Positions 25,625-34,974 are shown, numbered from the stretch's first letter. The stretch is 64,000 bases of DNA from Streptomyces sp. PTY087I2 (GCF_001687325.1 NZ_LZRD01000031.1:1-64000), one strand, 5' to 3'. Made by a program: numbers and translations. Notes: a model not told the origin generated them from the sequence alone.

Positions 25625-28216
25625 TTACGTGAAGGCACGCAACCGGAGGCTGTTCGTGACGACGAACACGGACGAAAACGCCATGGCGGCTCCCGCGATC
25701 ATAGGGTTGAGCAGGCCACTTGCAGCCAGGGGCAAGGCCGCAACGTTGTACCCGAAGGCCCAGAAGAGGTTGCCCCTGATGGTGGCCAGCGTACGCCTGG
25801 AAAGGCGGATTGCGTCAGCTGTCACCTTGAGATCTCCACGAACCAGTGTGAGGTCGCTCGCCTCGATCGCCGCATCCGTCCCAGTGCCCATCGCCAGCCC
25901 CAGGGATGCCGTGGCCAGCGCGGCGGCGTCGTTGACCCCGTCGCCGACCATGGCGACGACCCGGCCCTCGGCCTGAAGCCGCTCGATGACCTCCACCTTG
26001 TCCTCGGGGAGCACCTCCGCGTGGACCTGGTCGATGCCCACCTCGCGCGCCACGGCCTCCGCCACGGCCCGGTTGTCGCCGGTCAGCAGGATGGGCTCCA
26101 GCCCGAGGGCGCGCAGCTCGGCCACGGCGGCCGCGCTGCTGTCCTTGACCGCGTCCGCCACCCCGAACACGCCCCGGGCCTCCCCGTCCCAGGCCACGAC
26201 GACCGCCGTACGTCCGTGGGCCTCGTCCTCCTCCAGGGCCTGCGACAGGGCGGGAGGCAGAGGGACGCCCGCATCGGCGACGAGCCGGGGCCGGCCGACG
26301 AGGACGGCGTGGCCCTCGACGGTGCCCTGGACGCCGAGGCCGGGGATGTTGGCGAAGTCCTCGGGGGTGGGGAGGGGGCCGGTGGTCTCGGTCGCGGCGG
26401 TGGCGATGGCCTGGGCGATGGGGTGTTCGGAGGCGTTCTCCAGGGCTCCGGCGAGCCGAAGGGCTTCGGTTTCGGTGGTTCCGTGGGCGGTGTGGGTGGT
26501 CTGGAGGGTCATGCGGCCGGTGGTGACGGTGCCGGTCTTGTCGAGGACGATGGTGTCGATGCGGCGGGTGGTCTCCAGGACCTCGGGTCCTTTGATGAGG
26601 ATGCCGAGTTGGGCGCCGCGTCCGGTGCCGACCATGAGGGCGGTGGGGGTGGCGAGGCCGAGGGCGCAGGGGCAGGCGATGATGAGGACGGCGACGGCTG
26701 CGGTGAAGGCGGCGGTGGGTCCGGCGCCGTTGCCGAGCCAGTAGCCGAGGGTGCCCAGGGCGAGTGCGATGACGATGGGGACGAAGACGGCGGAGATGCG
26801 GTCGGCGAGGCGTTGTGCGGAGGCTTTGCCGTTCTGGGCGTCCTCGACGAGTTTGGCCATGCGGGCGAGTTGGGTGTCGTTGCCGACGCGGGTGGCTTCG
26901 ACGACGAGGCGTCCTCCGGCGTTGAGGGTGGCGCCGGTGACGGAGTCGCCGGTGGTGACCTCCACGGGCACGGACTCACCGGTGAGCATCGAGGCGTCCA
27001 CGGCGGACGAGCCCTCGATCACGGTTCCGTCCGTCGCGATCTTCTCCCCGGGACGCACGACGAAGCGGTCGCCGACGACGAGCGTGCTCGCCGGTACGCG
27101 TACCTCCTGGCCTCCTCGCAGTACGGCGACGTCCTTCGCGCCTAGGTGCATCAGGGCCCGCAGCGCCGCGCCGGACTTCCGCTTCGCACGGGCTTCCAGG
27201 TAGCGGCCCAGCAGGATGAACGTGATGACTCCGGCCGCCACCTCCAGGTAGATCGTCGAGGTGGCGTCGGCGCGCGAGATGGTGAAGTCGAAGCCGTGGC
27301 GCATCCCGGGCATGCCCGCGTCGCCGAGGAACAGGGCCCACAGCGACCATCCGAACGCGGCGAGCGTGCCGAGGGAGACCAGCGTGTCCATTGTCGCCGC
27401 GCCGTGCTTGGCGTTGGTCCAGGCGGCACGGTGGAAGGGCAGGCCGCCCCAGACGACGACGGGTGCGGCCAGCGTCAGGGAGAGCCACTGCCAGGAGTCG
27501 AACTGGAGCGCCGGGATCATGGCGAGCAGGACGACGGGGGTGGCGAGCACGGCGGAGACGACGAGGCGCTGCCGGAGCGCGACGAGGGAGGCTTCCTGCT
27601 CGGCTTCCAGGTCCTGGGCGGCGGAGTCGGGGGTGGGTTCCGGGGAGGGCGCCGGGGTGAGGTCCGCGGTGGGGCCCGGCGTCAGCTCCGGCGCGGGATC
27701 CGGCGTGGACTCCGGCTTGAGTTCCGGCGTGGCGTCCGGGGCGGCCTCCTCCCGGGCGGCCTCAGGGGCGGGGCCGGCGGGCGTTGCCGAGGTCGAGGGC
27801 TTTGCGGCGGGCGGCAGGTCAGGGGTGGGGCCGGCGGGCGTTGCCGAGGCCGAGGGCGTTGCCGCGGACGGCAGGTCAGGGGTGGGGCCGGCGGGCGTCG
27901 CCGGAGTCCGGGTCGGAGGCGCGGACGTGGCGGGAGCAGGTCCCGCCGGCGCCGCCCTCCGTACCGGCTGGGCGACGGGGCGGGCCGTGTAGCCGGTCTT
28001 CTCGACCGTGGCGACGAGATCCCCCAGCTTCAGCCCCTCCCCGAAGGTGACGCGAGCCTTCTCGGTCGCGTAGTTCACCGTGGCGGTGACGCCCTCCATC
28101 CGGTTGAGCTTCTTCTCGACGCGGGCGGCGCACGAGGCGCACGTCATCCCGCCGATCATGAGCTCGGCCTCGGAGGCGTCGGCGGCCGGGAAGTCGGCTG
28201 CTGCTGTGCTGGCCAT
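25625..28216 (-). CDS. copA: copper-translocating P1B-type ATPase CopA
   Basis: An 863-residue Cu(I) efflux pump. One N-terminal heavy-metal domain (GGMTCASCAARVEKKLNR, about residues 20-85) is followed by an unusually long Pro/Ala/Glu-rich linker (about 90-200) built partly from 19-residue repeats. Then eight TM helices with the ion motif ACPCALGLATPTAL, phosphorylation loop VLDKTGTVTTG, and GDGVNDAAAL. ATG 28216 has AGGAG 8 nt upstream. Downstream partner of copZ on the same strand; the pair is preceded by a CsoR-type box. Confidence 0.96.
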   Translation of the reverse strand: MASTAAADFPAADASEAELMIGGMTCASCAARVEKKLNRMEGVTATVNYATEKARVTFGEGLKLGDLVATVEKTGYTARPVAQPVRRAAPAGPAPATSAPPTRTPATPAGPTPDLPSAATPSASATPAGPTPDLPPAAKPSTSATPAGPAPEAAREEAAPDATPELKPESTPDPAPELTPGPTADLTPAPSPEPTPDSAAQDLEAEQEASLVALRQRLVVSAVLATPVVLLAMIPALQFDSWQWLSLTLAAPVVVWGGLPFHRAAWTNAKHGAATMDTLVSLGTLAAFGWSLWALFLGDAGMPGMRHGFDFTISRADATSTIYLEVAAGVITFILLGRYLEARAKRKSGAALRALMHLGAKDVAVLRGGQEVRVPASTLVVGDRFVVRPGEKIATDGTVIEGSSAVDASMLTGESVPVEVTTGDSVTGATLNAGGRLVVEATRVGNDTQLARMAKLVEDAQNGKASAQRLADRISAVFVPIVIALALGTLGYWLGNGAGPTAAFTAAVAVLIIACPCALGLATPTALMVGTGRGAQLGILIKGPEVLETTRRIDTIVLDKTGTVTTGRMTLQTTHTAHGTTETEALRLAGALENASEHPIAQAIATAATETTGPLPTPEDFANIPGLGVQGTVEGHAVLVGRPRLVADAGVPLPPALSQALEEDEAHGRTAVVVAWDGEARGVFGVADAVKDSSAAAVAELRALGLEPILLTGDNRAVAEAVAREVGIDQVHAEVLPEDKVEVIERLQAEGRVVAMVGDGVNDAAALATASLGLAMGTGTDAAIEASDLTLVRGDLKVTADAIRLSRRTLATIRGNLFWAFGYNVAALPLAASGLLNPMIAGAAMAFSSVFVVTNSLRLRAFT
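27770..27900. repeat. 57-bp tandem repeat inside copA linker
   Basis: Units starting GGGGCCGGCGGGCG occur at 27770, 27827 and 27884, an exact 57-bp (19-codon) period; on the coding strand they give TPAGPTPDLP-type repeats. In frame, so only linker length changes. Confidence 0.8.
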
Positions 28217-28316
28217 GTCCGGAACTCCTGGAAAACGCAGATCGGGCCGTACCCCACCAGTATCGACTGGTGCGGCCGGCCCGACGGCGGACGGGTGGTG
28301 CGGCGAGGGCCGGCGC

Positions 28317-28634
28317 TCAGGCGGCCGGGCCGAGAAGTTCGTAACCGGCCTCGTCCACGGCGGCACGGACGGCGTCCTCGGTCAGCGGGGCCTTGGACGT
28401 GACGGTGACCAGACCGGTGGAGGCGACGGCGGCGACCGAGGTGACGCCCGCGATCCCGGAGATCTCCTCCGACACGGCCCCCTCGCAGTGGCCGCAGGTC
28501 ATGCCCTTGACCTGGTACACGGCGGTGACCGAGTCGGCCTGCTGGATCTGCACGTCGGCCGCGCCGTCGTGGCAGGAGCCGGTGGGCGAGCAGCAGGAAC
28601 CGGTGGACGGCGTGGTCTCTGTCTCGGCGGTCAT
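28317..28634 (-). CDS. copZ: copper chaperone CopZ
   Basis: A 105-residue heavy-metal-associated protein with the CxxC motif in YQVKGMTCGHCEGAVSEEI and a second Cys-rich segment at the N-terminus (STGSCCSPTGSCHDG) that could give extra copper ligands. It would hand Cu(I) to CopA, 100 bp downstream. That 100-bp gap holds a hairpin (CACCAGT/ACTGGTG, 28255-28272) that may set the copZ:copA ratio. The operon is preceded by a CsoR-like site. Confidence 0.92.
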   Translation of the reverse strand: MTAETETTPSTGSCCSPTGSCHDGAADVQIQQADSVTAVYQVKGMTCGHCEGAVSEEISGIAGVTSVAAVASTGLVTVTSKAPLTEDAVRAAVDEAGYELLGPAA

Positions 28635-28726
28635 GACGTTCTCCTCTTCGCGAACACGTTTCGGGCGGTACGGCGGGGTGCGTGGGACCCGAGAGGCCCC
28701 CGTGGTGTCCTCGCCTCACCCATACT

Positions 28727-28743
28727 ATACCCCTAGGGGGTAT
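28727..28743. promoter_or_regulatory. CsoR-type copper operator
   Basis: ATACCCCTAGGGGGTAT, a near-perfect GC-tract palindrome of the CsoR type, 93 bp upstream of the copZ start and overlapping the 3' end of the TetR gene. Copper binding to CsoR would release repression of copZ-copA. No csoR gene is in the window. Confidence 0.8.
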
Positions 28744-29476
28744 CAATGTGTTCCGTCGGCGCCGGGCACCCCGCATCGTCGCCGACCAGGGGGGCCAGGT
28801 AGCGGAACATCACCGTCTTCAGCTCCTGGATGTAGGCCGCGCGCTCCTCGCCCTCGTTGGCCATGATCAGGTCCAGCCCGGCCTTGAAGACCATGAAGAC
28901 CATTTCGGCGATGTGATGGACCTGGGTGGCGGGCATGTCGGGAAGGTAGTCGGCGAGCACCGATTCGACCCGCGTCAGCATCGTGGCGTGCAGCGTGTCG
29001 TGCGCCTCGGTGATCCGGCCGGGGATCTCCGAGCCGTGCATCAGGACGGAGAACGCCGGGTTCTCGCAGTTGAAGGCGATGAGCGGGTCGAGGATGGCGT
29101 CCAGCATGCGGTCGAGCGGCAGCTCCGTATGGCTCTGGTCGAAAGCGGCGCCGTAGGTGTCCCGCCAGCGGTCCAGCAGCCGGTCGCCGAGCTCGACGGC
29201 GATGGCCTCCTTGTTCGGGAAGAACTGGTAGAGCGTGCCGGGCGACACCCCCGCCTCGCGGGCGATGGCGTTGGTGCTGGACGCCGTGTAGCCGCTGGTG
29301 CAGAAGACGCTCGCGGCGGCCCGGAGCAACTGGGCGATCCGGGCCTCGCCGCGGGCCTGGCGGCGGCGCGGGCGGGCGGCGCCCGGTGCCCCGTCGGTGG
29401 TGGCCCCGGCGGCGGCCTCGGTGGCCGCTTCGACGGCGGCCTCGGCGGCGGTCTTGTTCGATTTGGCCTCCGGCAC
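28733..29476 (-). CDS. TetR-family transcriptional regulator
   Basis: A 247-residue regulator. An Ala-rich low-complexity leader (EAAVEAATEAAAGATTDGAP) precedes the HTH (RIAQLLRAAASVFCTSGYTA ... AREAGVSPGTLYQFFPNKEA). The C-terminal ligand domain is all helical. The GTG at 29476 was chosen; an RBS is weak (GGGG about 9 nt upstream). Divergent from an MMPL exporter, with two palindromic sites in the shared region, the classic TetR-MMPL pump arrangement. Confidence 0.9.
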   Translation of the reverse strand: MPEAKSNKTAAEAAVEAATEAAAGATTDGAPGAARPRRRQARGEARIAQLLRAAASVFCTSGYTASSTNAIAREAGVSPGTLYQFFPNKEAIAVELGDRLLDRWRDTYGAAFDQSHTELPLDRMLDAILDPLIAFNCENPAFSVLMHGSEIPGRITEAHDTLHATMLTRVESVLADYLPDMPATQVHHIAEMVFMVFKAGLDLIMANEGEERAAYIQELKTVMFRYLAPLVGDDAGCPAPTEHIDTP

Positions 29477-29513
29477 GGTCAATCCCCAGCTCTCATGACG
29501 CGATTGACAAACG

Positions 29514-29556
29514 CGAGTGGTCGCTCGCATTCTAGAGAAACGCGAGCGACTACTCG
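29514..29556. promoter_or_regulatory. two TetR-type operators
   Basis: Two related palindromes: CGAGTGGTCGCTCG at 29514-29527 and CGAGCGACTACTCG at 29543-29556, each flanked by AAACGCG or GTGTTT. Their centres are 29 bp apart between the TetR and mmpL genes, suitable for repression of both. Confidence 0.75.
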
Positions 29557-29634
29557 TGTTTGCCGCGATAAACGGCAACGACCGACCCATGCTGCCCTGC
29601 GCTGCCCGGGTCTCGGTGAAGGGGACACCGCACC

Positions 29635-32004
29635 ATGCCCGAAGTCAACCGTTCCGCGCCGCCCCCGGTCGGCGGCTGGACCCGGTTCGTCACCGCCCGG
29701 CCACGGCTCGCGCTGCTGGCCGCGCTCGTGATCACCGCACTCGCCGTGTTCGCCGGAAGCGGGGTGGCGGACCGGATGGGCAGCGGCGGCTGGCAGGCCC
29801 CCGACTCCGAGTCGACGTACGCGACGGAGGTGCTGGCCCGGGAGTTCCCCGCCTCGCAGCCCAATCTGCTCCTGCTGGTGGACAGCGGCTCGGCGAGCGT
29901 CGACGACCCGGCGGTGGCTGCCGAGGCCGCCCGCCTGACGGAGCGGCTGAAGGTCGAGCCGGGGATATCGGGCGTCGGGTCCTACTGGGAGACCGCATCG
30001 CCCGCCCTGCGCTCCGAGGACGGCCGTGAGGCGATCATCGCCGCCCGGATCGGCGGCGACGAGAAGACCGCGGGCGAGACGCTCGACCGGCTGGCCCCGG
30101 CCTTCGCGGGGGAGCGGGGGCCGGTGACGGTCTCCCTCGGCGGGCCCGTCGCCGTGCAGCACGAGATGCAGACGATCATCCAGGAGGATCTGCTGCGGGC
30201 CGAGTTGATCGCCCTGCCGGTGACGCTCGTCCTGTTGGTCATGGTCTTCGGCAGCGCCGTCGCCGCGATGCTGCCGCTGGCTGTCGGCATCGTCGCCATC
30301 CTCGGCACCAACGCCGTGCTGCGAGGGCTGACGGAGTTCACCGACGTCTCGGTCTTCGCGATGAACCTCACCACGGCCCTCGGCCTCGGACTCGCCATCG
30401 ACTACGCCCTGTTCATCGTCCGCCGCTTCCGCGAGGAGCTGGCGACCGGCGCGGACACCCGGACGGCGGTGGGCACGACGCTGCGGACCGCCGGGCGTAC
30501 GGTGCTGTTCTCCGCGCTGACCGTGGCGGTGTCCCTGTCGGCCATGCTCGTCTTCCCGCAGTACTTCCTGCGGTCCTTCGCCTACGCCGGGATCGCCGTG
30601 GTCCTCCTGGCCGCCGCTGCCGCACTGATCCTGCTGCCCGCGGCACTGATGCTGCTCGGCCCCCGGATCAACTCGCTGGACCTGCGCCGACTCTTCCGCC
30701 GCCGGAAGAAGACCGCGACGGCCACGACGGCCGGGGCGGACGCGGCGGGTGCTGCGGCCGGAGGCCCCGGGGTGGGTTCCGCCGGTGGCGCTGCCGCGTC
30801 GTCCGGCCGGGGCTGGGCATGGCTGGGCGCGCTGGTGATGCGCAGGGCGCCCGTCTTCGCCATCGTCACGACCGTCGGGCTCCTGCTCCTCGGACTGCCG
30901 TTCCTCGGGGTCAAGTTCGGCACGGCGGACGACCGCCAGCTCCCGGCCTCCGCGGAGTCCCGGGTCGTCCAGGAACACATCCGCGAAGGGTTCCCCGGCA
31001 GCCCCGGCGGCGGCCTGGAGGTGCTGGCCGAGGGGCAGGGGTCGCGCACCGAGTACGCGGACCTGAAGAGCCGGATCGAACAGCTCCCCGGTGTCCTGCG
31101 GGTCGACGGCCCGGTCGTCGAGGGCTCCGTCGCCTACTACAGCGTCCTGCCGAAGGGCGAAGCCGTGGGCGAGGAGACCCAGCAGCTCGTACGGGACCTG
31201 AGGGCCGTGCCCTCCGCCTCCTCCCTCGACACCTCGGTCACGGGCACGGCGGCGGTCCTCGTCGACTCCAAGGACGCCATAGCCGACCGGCTGCCCTGGG
31301 CCCTGGCGATCATCGTGGTCGTGACGCTGCTCCTGGTCTTCCTGCTCACCGGCAGCGTGCTCATCCCGCTCCAGGCGGTCGTGCTCAACGCCCTCAGCCT
31401 GACCGCGATGTTCGGAGCGGTGGTCTGGGTCTTCCAGGACGGAAATCTCTCCGGGCTGCTCGCCTTCACCAGCACGGGTGACATCGAGACGACGCTGCCC
31501 GTCCTGATGTTCTGCGTGGCCTTCGGACTCTCCATGGACTACGGGGTCTTCCTGATATCCCGGATCAAGGAGGAGTACGACCGCACCGGCGACCACGAGC
31601 ACTCCGTCACCTTCGGGCTCCGGCACACCGGCGGGCTGATCACCGCCGCCGCCGTGATCCTCGCGGTCGTGATGGTGGCCATCGGCACCTCGCGGGTCAC
31701 CAACACCAAGATGCTGGGGCTCGGCATCGCCCTCGCGGTCCTGATGGACGCCATGGTGGTGCGCAGCCTGCTGGTCCCCGCGGTGATGAAGCTGATGGGC
31801 CGCTCCACCTGGTGGGCCCCCGCGCCCCTGCGGGCCTTCCACCGCAGGTTCGGCCTGAGCGAAGGGGAGGCAGCCCCGGCCGTCGCCCCCGCCGCTGCGC
31901 CGGATCCGGGAGACCGGGGAGGCGTGGGGGACCCGCAAGCGGCGGCGGAGGCCGAGGAGATATCGGGCGCGAGCAGGGATATCGGCGAACCGGCGCGACG
32001 CTGA
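29635..32004 (+). CDS. MMPL/RND-family membrane transporter
   Basis: A 789-residue exporter of the same layout as the one at 8562: GIGLGV-like LGLGLAIDYALFIVRRFREEL in the first membrane half and FGLSMDYGVFLISRIKEEYDR in the second, with proton-relay aspartates. A cytoplasmic linker rich in Ala/Gly (TATTAGADAAGAAAGG) separates the halves. ATG 29635 has AAGGGGAC upstream. Probably repressed by the divergent TetR protein and induced by a toxic or lipophilic ligand. Confidence 0.93.
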   Translation: MPEVNRSAPPPVGGWTRFVTARPRLALLAALVITALAVFAGSGVADRMGSGGWQAPDSESTYATEVLAREFPASQPNLLLLVDSGSASVDDPAVAAEAARLTERLKVEPGISGVGSYWETASPALRSEDGREAIIAARIGGDEKTAGETLDRLAPAFAGERGPVTVSLGGPVAVQHEMQTIIQEDLLRAELIALPVTLVLLVMVFGSAVAAMLPLAVGIVAILGTNAVLRGLTEFTDVSVFAMNLTTALGLGLAIDYALFIVRRFREELATGADTRTAVGTTLRTAGRTVLFSALTVAVSLSAMLVFPQYFLRSFAYAGIAVVLLAAAAALILLPAALMLLGPRINSLDLRRLFRRRKKTATATTAGADAAGAAAGGPGVGSAGGAAASSGRGWAWLGALVMRRAPVFAIVTTVGLLLLGLPFLGVKFGTADDRQLPASAESRVVQEHIREGFPGSPGGGLEVLAEGQGSRTEYADLKSRIEQLPGVLRVDGPVVEGSVAYYSVLPKGEAVGEETQQLVRDLRAVPSASSLDTSVTGTAAVLVDSKDAIADRLPWALAIIVVVTLLLVFLLTGSVLIPLQAVVLNALSLTAMFGAVVWVFQDGNLSGLLAFTSTGDIETTLPVLMFCVAFGLSMDYGVFLISRIKEEYDRTGDHEHSVTFGLRHTGGLITAAAVILAVVMVAIGTSRVTNTKMLGLGIALAVLMDAMVVRSLLVPAVMKLMGRSTWWAPAPLRAFHRRFGLSEGEAAPAVAPAAAPDPGDRGGVGDPQAAAEAEEISGASRDIGEPARR

Positions 32005-32077
32005 GACCCGCGCGGGAAAGTCGCCCGGAAAGGGTCCTCGGGGAAGCGGGGAATGCCCTCCAGGCACGACAGGAGGG

Positions 32078-32110
32078 CCCCGCCCGCCGCCGAACGGGTG
32101 GCGGGCGGGG
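32078..32110 (+). terminator. hairpin terminator after mmpL
   Basis: 11-bp perfect arms CCCCGCCCGCC / GGCGGGCGGGG with an 11-nt loop, 74 bp after the MMPL stop. Confidence 0.7.
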
Positions 32111-32232
32111 ACCCGGTTCCTCCGCCCGCCAGGGAGGCTCCACAGCCCCGCCGACGGCATCGGCAAAGCGCCGCTGACCTGGGCTTTCATGTTCATCCGG
32201 CCTAAAATTTCCTCAACGGAAAGGGGGCCCGG

Positions 32233-32988
32233 ATGGACCGGAACGTCCGTACGACCGATGACGTATTGGCTTTGATGGACGGCCTGTTCGCTCCGGAGGC
32301 GGACCGGTGGACGGCCGGTGGGGCGTCCTGGTGGGACGCGTTCTACGCGGACCGTTCACGGGAGGTGCCGTTCTTCGCGGACAAGCCCGACGAGAACCTC
32401 GACGCCCATCTCCGGCAAGGGCGGATCGCCCCGGGGCGCGCGCTCGAACTCGGCTGCGGACCCGGCCGTAACGCGATCCACCTGGCGTCGCTCGGCTTCG
32501 ACGTCGACGCGGTCGACCTCTCCCCGGCGGCCCTGGCCTGGGCCCGGGAGCGGGCCGAGGAGGCGGGGGCCGGCTCCCTCAGGTTCCACCACGGTGACGC
32601 GTTCGCCCTGACGGCGGAGGGGGCCGCCCTGACCGGCCCCTACGACCTGATCTACGACTCGGGCTGCTTCCACCATCTGCCGCCCCACCGGCGGATCAGC
32701 TATCTCGCCCTCCTGGACCGCTGCCTCGCACCCGGCGGCCACTTCGCGCTCACCTGCTTCGCCGCCGGCGAGGGCGGAATGGGCTCGGAACTGCCGGACG
32801 CCGAGCTGTACCTGACAGGTGGTCTGCACGGCGGACTCGCCTATACGGACGACGAGCTGCGCCGCGTCTTCTCCGGGCTGACGGAGGTCGAGCTGCGACG
32901 GATGAACGACGAGACACCCGAATCCCCGCTCTTCGGGGAGCCGTTCCTCTGGACGGCCCTCTTCCGCAGGGCCGACGGCCAGGGCTAG
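32233..32988 (+). CDS. class I SAM-dependent methyltransferase
   Basis: A 251-residue methyltransferase. SAM-binding motif I is ALELGCGPGRNAIHLASLG (about residue 74), motif II VDAVDLSPAALAWA, and post-II YDLIYDSGCFHHLPPHRR, a thiopurine/tellurite-resistance-like HHLPP signature. ATG 32233 follows GGAAAGGGGG. Substrate unknown; proteins with this signature act on small molecules. Single gene. Confidence 0.9.
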   Translation: MDRNVRTTDDVLALMDGLFAPEADRWTAGGASWWDAFYADRSREVPFFADKPDENLDAHLRQGRIAPGRALELGCGPGRNAIHLASLGFDVDAVDLSPAALAWARERAEEAGAGSLRFHHGDAFALTAEGAALTGPYDLIYDSGCFHHLPPHRRISYLALLDRCLAPGGHFALTCFAAGEGGMGSELPDAELYLTGGLHGGLAYTDDELRRVFSGLTEVELRRMNDETPESPLFGEPFLWTALFRRADGQG

Positions 32989-32995
32989 CGGGGCC

Positions 32996-33187
32996 CTAGC
33001 GGCCCCGGTTGCGGGGGCGGGAGGCGACCCAGGCGCGGACGGTGTCTCCGTACCAGTACGGCTTGCCGTTCTTCACCTGGTCGGGCGGGGGCAGGAGGCC
33101 GTGCTTGCGATAGGAGCGGACGGTGTCCGGCTGGACCTGGATGTGCGCGGCAATGTCCTTGTAGGACCAGAGCGTTCTGTCCGTCAT
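32996..33187 (-). CDS. small MerR/excisionase-like HTH protein
   Basis: A 63-residue DNA-binding protein: WSYKDIAAHIQVQPDTVRSY forms the HTH and KHGLLPPPDQVKNGKPYWYG the wing, ending in a basic RPRNRGR tail. ATG 33187 has GAGAGG 8 nt upstream. Similar stand-alone proteins occur across Streptomyces chromosomes without adjacent integrases, and none is seen here, so excisionase activity is not implied. Confidence 0.85.
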   Translation of the reverse strand: MTDRTLWSYKDIAAHIQVQPDTVRSYRKHGLLPPPDQVKNGKPYWYGDTVRAWVASRPRNRGR

Positions 33188-33424
33188 CGGTGACACCTCT
33201 CTGCACTTCCCAAGCTGACGATCGCTCAGCCTGTGCCCGGTTGAACGACCTCGGGCGACAGGCGGGGTGGGGCTGTCGACCGGCTGTGACGGAAAACCCG
33301 CGTAACGGAGATATGTGTGCCGAAACGGTTACTGCTGTGACAGAAAGGATGAAGAGCGGCTGATGGTGACGGGCCGTCGGTGAGGGCGCGGCCGTTGTCA
33401 GACCCGGGTGCCACGATGAAAGGC

Positions 33425-33949
33425 ATGAGCACTGCCGAACGCCCGATGCCCCCGCTGGACGCCGACGAACGCACGACCTTGGAGAGTTGGCTCGACTTCT
33501 ACCGCGCGACCCTCGCCCAGAAGTGCGCCGACCTGCCGGAGGAGGGCCTGCGCGAGGCGTCGGCGGCGCCCTCGCCGATCACCCTGCTCGGACTGCTCCA
33601 GCATCTGGCCGAGGTCGAGCGGAACTGGTTCCGCCGGGTGCTCGCGGAGGAGGACGCCCCGTTGTTCTTCGCCCCTCCGGCCGGAGGCGGGGACGGAAGC
33701 CAGGGCCGCGAAGGGGGCTGGGAGCTCGCGGAGGACGCCACCTACGCGCAGGCGCTCGCGCGGTGGGAGGGAGAGGTGGCGGCGGCCCGGGAGAACTGCG
33801 CGGCGCGGGCGCTCGACGACACCAGCCCGTTCATGGGCGGGCGGGTCACGCTGCGCTGGATCTACACGCACATGATCGGCGAGTACGCACGGCACTGCGG
33901 CCACGCCGACCTGATCCGCGAACGCGTGGACGGACGTACGGGGGTCTGA
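33425..33949 (+). CDS. DinB family protein (DUF664), second copy
   Basis: A 174-residue DinB-like protein. LLGLLQHLAEVERNWFRRVL and the C-terminal YTHMIGEYARHCGHADLIRE carry the metal-site histidines. ATG 33425 is favoured; an in-frame ATG at 33416 is also possible, and neither has a clear RBS. Shares the ARHxGHADLIRE tail with the DinB protein at 12221 but is otherwise divergent. Confidence 0.87.
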   Translation: MSTAERPMPPLDADERTTLESWLDFYRATLAQKCADLPEEGLREASAAPSPITLLGLLQHLAEVERNWFRRVLAEEDAPLFFAPPAGGGDGSQGREGGWELAEDATYAQALARWEGEVAAARENCAARALDDTSPFMGGRVTLRWIYTHMIGEYARHCGHADLIRERVDGRTGV

Positions 33950-33997
33950 CCCGCTGTCGGACTCCGGGCCTCGGTCCAAGAGGCCGCGGCCCGGGGC

Positions 33998-34924
33998 TCA
34001 GAGGGGGGAGCCGGGCCGTCCGCAGGAGCGGAGGAATTCCCGGGTGCGGCGTGCGATGGGGAGCGGCTTGTCCGGCGGGCACGGGTACATGTCCTGCTCC
34101 ACGATCGCGAACAGGTCGACGCCCAGGGCGCGCGCCGCGTCCAGCACCGGTTCCAGGGCGGGGACCCCGCCGGGCGGTTCGCACATCACGCCCCGGGCCA
34201 CCGCCGGGCCGAACGGCACCTCGTCCGCCACCACCGCCGCCAGGACCTCCGGGTCGACCTGCTTGAGATGGAGGTAGCCGATGCGTTCCCCGTACGTCTC
34301 GATGAGCTTGACGCTGTCGCCGCCGCAGTAGGCGTAGTGCCCGGTGTCCAGGCAGAGCGAGACGAGGTCCGGATCGGTGGCGTCGAGGAAGCGGTTGACG
34401 TCCTCCTCGGTGGCGATGTGGGTGTCGGCGTGCGGGTGGACGACGATCCGCAGCCCGAACCGCTCCCGGACCTCCCTCCCCAGCCGCTCCGTCTGCGCGG
34501 TCAGGTCGCGCCACTGCGCGGGGGTGAGCGTGCGGTCCTCCAGTACCTCGCCCGTCTTGTCGTCGCGCCAGAAGGAGGGGATGACGACCAGGTGTTCGGC
34601 GCCCATGGCCCGGGTCAGCGCGGCGATGTCCGCGACATGCGCCCAGGTCCGGTCCCAGACGTCCGGGCCGTGGTGCAATCCGGTGAAGACGGTTCCGGCG
34701 GAGACCGTGAGCCCCCGGGCGCGCGTCTCGTCGGCCAACCGGGCCGGATCGGTGGGCAGATAGCCGTACGGGCCGAGCTCGATCCACGCGTAGCCGGCCT
34801 CGGCCACCTCGTCGAGGAAGCGTTGCCAGGGCACCTGTTGCGGGTCGTCGGGGAACCAGACGCCCCAGGAGTCGGGAGCCGAGCCGATCCGGATGCGGGC
34901 CGAGGAGGGGACGGAGGGGGTCAT
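33998..34924 (-). CDS. iolE: IolE/IolH-type TIM-barrel enzyme of inositol catabolism
   Basis: A 308-residue AP-endonuclease-2-fold protein beginning IRIGSAPDSWGVWFPDDPQQ, the pattern of myo-inosose dehydratase-like proteins in actinobacterial inositol clusters. Metal ligands appear in WIELGPYGYLP, VHPHADTHI, CLDTGHYAYCGG and YLHLKQVDP. It probably dehydrates 2-keto-myo-inositol, or acts as IolH; the two are hard to separate by eye. ATG 34924 has GAGG 10 nt upstream; ATG 34939 is an alternative. Divergent from iolC with a shared control region. Confidence 0.8.
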   Translation of the reverse strand: MTPSVPSSARIRIGSAPDSWGVWFPDDPQQVPWQRFLDEVAEAGYAWIELGPYGYLPTDPARLADETRARGLTVSAGTVFTGLHHGPDVWDRTWAHVADIAALTRAMGAEHLVVIPSFWRDDKTGEVLEDRTLTPAQWRDLTAQTERLGREVRERFGLRIVVHPHADTHIATEEDVNRFLDATDPDLVSLCLDTGHYAYCGGDSVKLIETYGERIGYLHLKQVDPEVLAAVVADEVPFGPAVARGVMCEPPGGVPALEPVLDAARALGVDLFAIVEQDMYPCPPDKPLPIARRTREFLRSCGRPGSPL

Positions 34925-34974
34925 AACGCCCAGCCTCATGGCCCGTGCGGAAGAGTGTCAAGGGTTCGTCCGAA

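Noticed and set aside
32996..33187. Small HTH protein as an excisionase of an integrative element
   Set aside because: No integrase, replication or transfer genes nearby; such HTH proteins are common stand-alone genes in Streptomyces.
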